Assembly (NCBI GenBank): GCA_027415455.1
Contig: DAIBSV010000119.1
Span: forward strand, 1 to 5,827
Origin: Nitrospirota bacterium
GTDB lineage: Bacteria > Nitrospirota_A > Leptospirillia > Leptospirillales > Leptospirillaceae
DNA: 5,827 nt
Direction: 5' to 3'
Part shown: in pieces, positions 3,452 through 5,827 of the stretch
Layout: the number at the start of each line of letters is the position of its first letter
How positions within the stretch are numbered: position 1 is the stretch's first letter
Position numbers and translations under genes: made by a program
The notes under the pieces: generated by a model
Database searches by the model: none
Seen by the model: the letters and a program-made list of their open reading frames with translations, nothing else
What the model was told of the DNA's origin: nothing

Positions 3452-5827
3452 ATGATGCTAGTCGGATGGAGTAAGGTGGGGGGCATTCCGCCAAGCGGTA
3501 CTGCCGCCATCCGCCGGAGCCGTTCGACCGCCGTCGCGGGCCGCACCGCAGTCTTAGTCCTCCTGTTGGTGGCTCTCTTCCTCCTCTCGAGCGTACTGGC
3601 TCCGATCAGACTTAGCCCAGGATCTAGCGCGACTGGAAGCGGAACTGCCATTCCGAGGGACGCCCTCGCGGTGACCGCTTCAGTTTCCTCTCCTTCCCGG
3701 GTGGGAAGCTCGAGCGGGTCGGCGGTTGTTTCCTTCGGCTCCACCGCGATGCCCGATTCGTCCTCTTCCAGCGGTGGCTCCCCCACCGAACGGAGTGGAC
3801 TTGCAGCTCAAGCCTCGGTAGATTCAACCCCCCTCGAGCGTCCTCTGCCCGCGTCACTGGCGTTTACGCCATTGCCTCCGCGTGCGTCATCCGTTGGGTT
3901 GCGGGCGGCACCCTCGACCGACCCTCCAGCGGTTGTCCCGATCACCATCGACAACTCACAAAACACGTCCACCGGGACGTACCAGCAGCTCCTCGCCGTA
4001 AACTCTTCGCTGTACTCTGCTTACATCAATAGCAACTGGACTAACGTGCGATTCCAGTACACGAACGGGGCCTCCATTCCGGCGTGGATCGAGGGGAACG
4101 CCAGTAACACCTCGGGGAACACGCCCGTGTGGCTTCGTCTTAATTCGATTCCCGCCGGGACGAGCGAGACGGTCTACATGCTCATCGATTCAAAGAGTTC
4201 CTTCGACCTCTCCCCCACGGGGCCGACGGGAGAGGCACCGCAGCTTTCTTCGTCATACGGAAAATTTGACAACGGCGCGAGCGTATTCGTCTTCTACGAC
4301 AATTTCGCCGGTACCACCCTGAGTACGACGAAGTGGCAAAAACCCATTGGGCTTGATGGCAGTGTTTCCGTGAGCAACGGAGCCACCTTTACGACGAATA
4401 CGCGTAAGGGGTACGTCTTCATCGTGGCTGCTACCAAGATAGCGTACCCCGCGATCACGGAGATGCTCTACGAGGGGGGAACCTCGGGTCTAACACCGCT
4501 CATCGGCGAGACGAAGAACAACAAGACGAGTTCGTGGGTTGACCTGTGCCCGGGTTATGAAACTACTTGGATTGTGAATAACGCAGACTCTAACGAATTG
4601 GTAGCGACTCCAAGTTGCACGGTCAACGTAGTAAGTGGTATTACTGCAATCCCCACTCCACCCAGCGACAGCATCCCGGGGGTCGGCTGGGTTGCCACGG
4701 GCAACGAACAGGTTTATCTAAATTACACGAACACGTACTCATCCCCGAACAGGTTGGTTTCCATTGCCAACTACTTTCCTTACGTAGGGGCCACGAACTA
4801 CACGGCCGGGTCCTTCACGATCCAATGGATCCGGGCTCGAGCGTACCCTCCGAACGGAGTGATGCCATCAGCGGCCTACGGGCCGGTGTTTGTGGGGGGG
4901 ACTCCCTCGGCGACTCCGAACCCGGTCGACTCGGGCCAGGCAACGACGATCTCGACGACGGCAGCGACGGGAGGGTCGGGGAGTTACACGTACGCTTGGT
5001 CGGGGTCGGTGCCGACGGGGTGCACGCTACCGAGTGGGACGAGCACGACCTCGTTCGGTTGCACGCCGAACTCGGGGACCCAAGGGACGTACACGATCAC
5101 GGTGACGTATGGGGACTCGAGCGGGAGCTCGGTGAATAACTCGTTCGCATTGACGGTGGACACGATGTTGAACGCCCCGGGGACTCCGACGGTGACGGTG
5201 AACCCCGTGGATGTAGGACAGCAGACAGTGCTGACGGCGACGGCGGCGACGGGAGGCTCGGGTTCGTACACGTATTCGTGGAGCGGGCTGCCGACGGGGT
5301 GCAGCAGTTCGAACACGTTGACACTGGATTGCACTCCGACGTCGGTGGGGTCTGGGACGTATACGATTACCGTCACGGCGACGGACGGGAACGGCCAGAC
5401 GGCGACGAGCGGTGCATTGACGTTGACGGTGGACCCGCTCGCACAGCTCGTGATCGCCACGCCATCGAACACGAGGGACTGGAGCGTTGCATCGGTGGAG
5501 AACCCCGTGCCGGCCACGGTGACCTCGGATCCGGCCGGGCCCTGCTCGGGACTCAACGCAATCGCGGGTGTCGTGACCGTGAAGGTGCCAGAAGCGACCT
5601 GTCCGGTCGACGCTGTCGCCGCTACCGACGGGCCGCTGGTACCCGTAGGGACCCGGAGCTGGCAGCTGAACTGCCCCGCCCCATCCGCGGTCGTGGAACC
5701 GCTCGCGCAGGAAGAGATCGATCGCCTCGGGGGAGCTGTCGGCGGTGAGGCGGAGTCGGGTGGGGGCGGCCCCCTTGGCGCTTTTCCGTTCCGGAACCTT
5801 CCAGACGGGCGGCTCCAGGAGAACGCG
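3452..5827 (+). CDS. Secreted DUF2341/lectin-like surface protein with PKD-like repeats, open to the right edge
   Basis: Tandem ATGs at 3452 and 3455 open a frame of 792 codons with no stop before the window end. An in-frame TGA at 3386-3388 bounds the start. Residues 21-31 are basic and 33-52 form a hydrophobic helix (VLVLLLVALFLLSSVL), so it is a Sec signal or membrane anchor. Residues about 53-163 are a Ser/Thr/Pro-rich stalk. Residues about 164-480 match the DUF2341 pattern followed by a lectin-like sandwich: VRFQYTNGASIPAWIEGN, then YDNFAGTTLSTTKWQ, ending WIRARAYPPNGVMPS. About nine N-glycosylation sequons and a cysteine pair (366, 389) fit an extracellular cell-wall or S-layer-associated role. 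Two PKD-like repeats follow (484-572 and 575-661). After about residue 661 (base 5436) the translation loses domain character and codon pattern, and the opposite strand reads as a real repeat protein. Residues 662-792 are therefore probably not genuine. The ligand is unknown. Confidence 0.85.
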   Translation, partial: MMLVGWSKVGGIPPSGTAAIRRSRSTAVAGRTAVLVLLLVALFLLSSVLAPIRLSPGSSATGSGTAIPRDALAVTASVSSPSRVGSSSGSAVVSFGSTAMPDSSSSSGGSPTERSGLAAQASVDSTPLERPLPASLAFTPLPPRASSVGLRAAPSTDPPAVVPITIDNSQNTSTGTYQQLLAVNSSLYSAYINSNWTNVRFQYTNGASIPAWIEGNASNTSGNTPVWLRLNSIPAGTSETVYMLIDSKSSFDLSPTGPTGEAPQLSSSYGKFDNGASVFVFYDNFAGTTLSTTKWQKPIGLDGSVSVSNGATFTTNTRKGYVFIVAATKIAYPAITEMLYEGGTSGLTPLIGETKNNKTSSWVDLCPGYETTWIVNNADSNELVATPSCTVNVVSGITAIPTPPSDSIPGVGWVATGNEQVYLNYTNTYSSPNRLVSIANYFPYVGATNYTAGSFTIQWIRARAYPPNGVMPSAAYGPVFVGGTPSATPNPVDSGQATTISTTAATGGSGSYTYAWSGSVPTGCTLPSGTSTTSFGCTPNSGTQGTYTITVTYGDSSGSSVNNSFALTVDTMLNAPGTPTVTVNPVDVGQQTVLTATAATGGSGSYTYSWSGLPTGCSSSNTLTLDCTPTSVGSGTYTITVTATDGNGQTATSGALTLTVDPLAQLVIATPSNTRDWSVASVENPVPATVTSDPAGPCSGLNAIAGVVTVKVPEATCPVDAVAATDGPLVPVGTRSWQLNCPAPSAVVEPLAQEEIDRLGGAVGGEAESGGGGPLGAFPFRNLPDGRLQENA
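4901..5436 (+). repeat. Two tandem PKD-like (Ig-fold) protein repeats of about 88 residues
   Basis: Unit 1 covers about 4901-5167 and unit 2 about 5174-5436. Shared landmarks in order are NPVDSGQ / NPVDVGQ, AATGGSGSYTY, W-S-G then PTGC, a second cysteine (FGCTP / LDCTP), GTYTITVT and a closing ALTVD / LTLTVD. The two conserved cysteines per unit could form a disulfide. The coding DNA uses ACG for Thr and TCG for Ser to an unusual degree compared with the preceding DUF2341 region. This fits an array that has spread by duplication. Such repeats usually act as extracellular spacers or adhesive modules. Confidence 0.8.
5428..5715 (-). CDS. Fragment encoding one IPT/TIG-type surface-protein repeat, antisense to the PKD gene
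   Basis: The minus strand reads as a textbook IPT/TIG repeat. From right to left it gives SCASGSTTADGAGQFSC, then QLRVPTGTSGPSVAATA, TGQVASGTFTVTTPAIAL, SPEQGPAGSEVTVAGTGFS, and LQSLVFDGVAITSCASGST. The SPxxGPxGSxVTVxGTGF core is diagnostic of this Ig-like fold in extracellular proteins. The two SCASGS copies are 88 codons apart (5709 and 5445), so this is one complete repeat period. No start codon suited to a secreted protein is present. Below 5428 the frame simply continues as antisense of the PKD repeats, so the gene is broken at both ends. I infer a displaced piece of a related surface-protein gene, either by genomic rearrangement or by contig misassembly. The alternative, chance resemblance of antisense DNA to a TIG domain over this length, seems unlikely. 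Confidence 0.65.
5429..5710 (+). repeat. 18-bp direct repeats bounding a 264-bp TIG repeat segment
   Basis: The motif gtgga(c/a)ccgctcgc(a/g)cag occurs at 5429-5446 and again at 5693-5710. Sixteen of 18 bases are identical and the offset is exactly 264 bp (88 codons). On the minus strand each copy encodes the CASGS(T) part of the TIG repeat. Similarity between the two places ends outside the motif on both sides, and both apparent changes of coding frame or strand occur at or within a few bases of a copy. Confidence 0.7.
5710..5827 (-). CDS. Possible gene fragment at the right edge, in a different minus-strand frame
   Basis: From base 5827 leftwards, the frame beginning at the last base reads VLLEPPVWKVPERKSAKG, then APTRLRLTADSSPEAIDL and FLRERF. 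Its third codon positions are almost all G or C, and the peptide is a balanced mix of charged and hydrophobic residues. The frame used by the neighbouring TIG repeat gives only Pro/Arg-rich low-complexity sequence here. The sense frame thus appears to shift near 5710, at the second copy of the 18-bp repeat. I do not recognise the protein, and under 40 residues is too little for a firm call. It might be the upstream part of the TIG gene with a frameshift, or an unrelated gene joined here. Confidence 0.3.

Noticed and set aside
4615..5139. 174-codon plus-strand open frame overlapping the lectin-like and PKD regions
   Set aside because: It is a +1 shadow of the surface-protein gene, with Gly/Asp/Arg/His-rich low-complexity sequence and no secretion signal.
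4984..5427. Left continuation of the minus-strand TIG frame across the PKD repeats
   Set aside because: It is Val/Pro/Thr-rich because it is the reverse of ACG/TCG/GTG-rich PKD DNA. The domain landmarks on the plus strand decide this part. Only the portion above about 5428 reads as a real TIG repeat.
5429..5710. Insertion sequence or CRISPR array as an explanation of the direct repeats
   Set aside because: There are only two copies, spaced by one protein-repeat period and encoding a domain motif, with no transposase, terminal inverted repeats or regular short spacers.
5278..5748. 156-codon plus-strand open frame near the right edge
   Set aside because: It is a shadow frame spanning the strand-switch junction, rich in Arg/Gly/Asp and without domain features.

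Overview
The window is GC-rich DNA that looks archaeal. The grounds are a KaiC/RadA-type P-loop ATPase fused to a nuclease-like domain, a secreted DUF2341-type surface protein with PKD-like repeats, a TATA-like box rather than bacterial -35/-10 elements, and mixed ATG/GTG/TTG starts. A Thermoplasmatota-like or related uncultivated lineage is my best guess, by inference only. The window may be a whole draft contig, because genes are cut at both ends.

Left part (1-1556, all minus strand): a KaiC-like ATPase gene (237-1556) is followed downstream by a 40-residue micro-ORF (118-240). That is followed by the first 40 codons of a gene leaving the left edge (1-121). The three appear chained by ATGA and GTGA stop/start overlaps, as in a translationally coupled operon. 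About 500 bp without a convincing gene follow (1557-2064).

Middle (2065-3096, minus): a 343-residue charged, helical protein of no family I recognise. It is divergent from the surface-protein gene. The 355-bp divergent intergenic region (3097-3451) carries a good TATA-like box for the plus-strand gene.

Right part (3452-5827): the largest gene is on the plus strand and stays open to the edge (792 codons). It encodes a signal/anchor helix, a Ser/Thr/Pro-rich stalk, a DUF2341 plus lectin-like region and two PKD-like repeats of about 88 residues. Real plus-strand coding appears to stop at about 5436, although the frame has no stop. From there to about 5710 the sense sequence is on the minus strand and encodes one 88-residue IPT/TIG-type repeat unit. 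Beyond 5710 a different minus-strand frame looks coding.

Both switches fall on two copies of an 18-bp direct repeat spaced exactly 264 bp (88 codons). The right end is therefore either a recombined surface-protein locus or a repeat-induced assembly join. This mosaic is the most unusual thing in the window.
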